Assembly: GCA_030063045.1 (NCBI GenBank)
Contig: JAQSEB010000047.1
Span: forward strand, 2,356,001-2,420,000
DNA from: Pratylenchus scribneri
Taxonomy: Eukaryota > Nematoda > Chromadorea > Rhabditida > Pratylenchidae
Length of the DNA: 64,000 nucleotides
Direction: 5' to 3'
Below are positions 63,893 to 64,000 of the stretch, one piece after another (the first letter of the stretch is position 1; each line of letters opens with the position of its first letter). The notes beneath the pieces are model-generated. The model worked only from the letters and a program-made list of their open reading frames with translations. It did no database searches and was not told the origin of the DNA. Both the position numbers and the translations under genes were made by a program.

Positions 63893-64000
63893 GCCAACTT
63901 TAGAGGTCACAACACAAACAGCAACAAAAAAATTCATCCCAAAATTCATTCATTAAGCATTAATTGTTGATTCCAAATTCCATCATTTTGCACTTTTCTC

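Overview
This window reads as nuclear DNA of a nematode, most likely a tylenchid plant-parasitic type such as a cyst nematode. The genus is inference. The evidence is animal genes cut by many 35-60 bp introns, an AT-rich background, nematode-restricted families (a QUA-1-type Hog protein and an MLT-10-type moulting protein), a STAT without the N-terminal domain, and several GC-AG introns. Gene models were rebuilt by hand by joining exons on both strands and checking that splice phases agree.

Layout. 68-1066 (+): 3' part of a cysteine-rich secreted protein. 1397-6721 (-): STAT, 16 exons. 8172-11655 (+): fucokinase-like GHMP kinase, apparently broken. 11767-14696 (-): acid ceramidase. 16336-17397 (+): SKP1. 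18045-22357 (-): RhoGAP-START protein of the DLC1/STARD type. 23982-26768 (-): DNA polymerase alpha subunit B. 26963-28793 (-): Integrator subunit 5-like. 28964-33899 (-): PRP16/DHX38 spliceosomal helicase. 34246-34859 (-): PDZ tail-anchored protein like SYNJ2BP. 35323-42579 (-): Hedgehog-related Hog-domain protein resembling QUA-1. 47310-51146 (+): MLT-10-like moulting protein. 53750-58385 (-): coiled-coil protein of unknown function. 62888 onward (+): possible first exon of a Ser/Ala/Gln-rich protein.

The four minus-strand genes SYNJ2BP-like, PRP16, INTS5 and POLA2 lie head to tail with gaps of 171-347 bp. They have 3' splice acceptors just upstream of several start codons, which fits a trans-spliced operon. 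The two moulting-related genes (QUA-1-like and MLT-10-like) are divergent neighbours around a 4.7 kb spacer.

The rest is rich in repeats. Two minisatellite families each occur at three loci with the same core but locus-specific spacers: core AATTCCGCCTG at 8.5, 38 and 45 kb, and core TTCCGGAA at 2.2, 20.5 and 49 kb. Two ~150 bp satellites (15 and 51 kb) share a segment. A ~300 bp near-palindromic foldback (MITE-like) family has about eleven copies. A second dispersed family carries GGTTTAAACC-like motifs, and several introns hold tRNA-like A-box/B-box elements. Most of these lie in introns or intergenic DNA.
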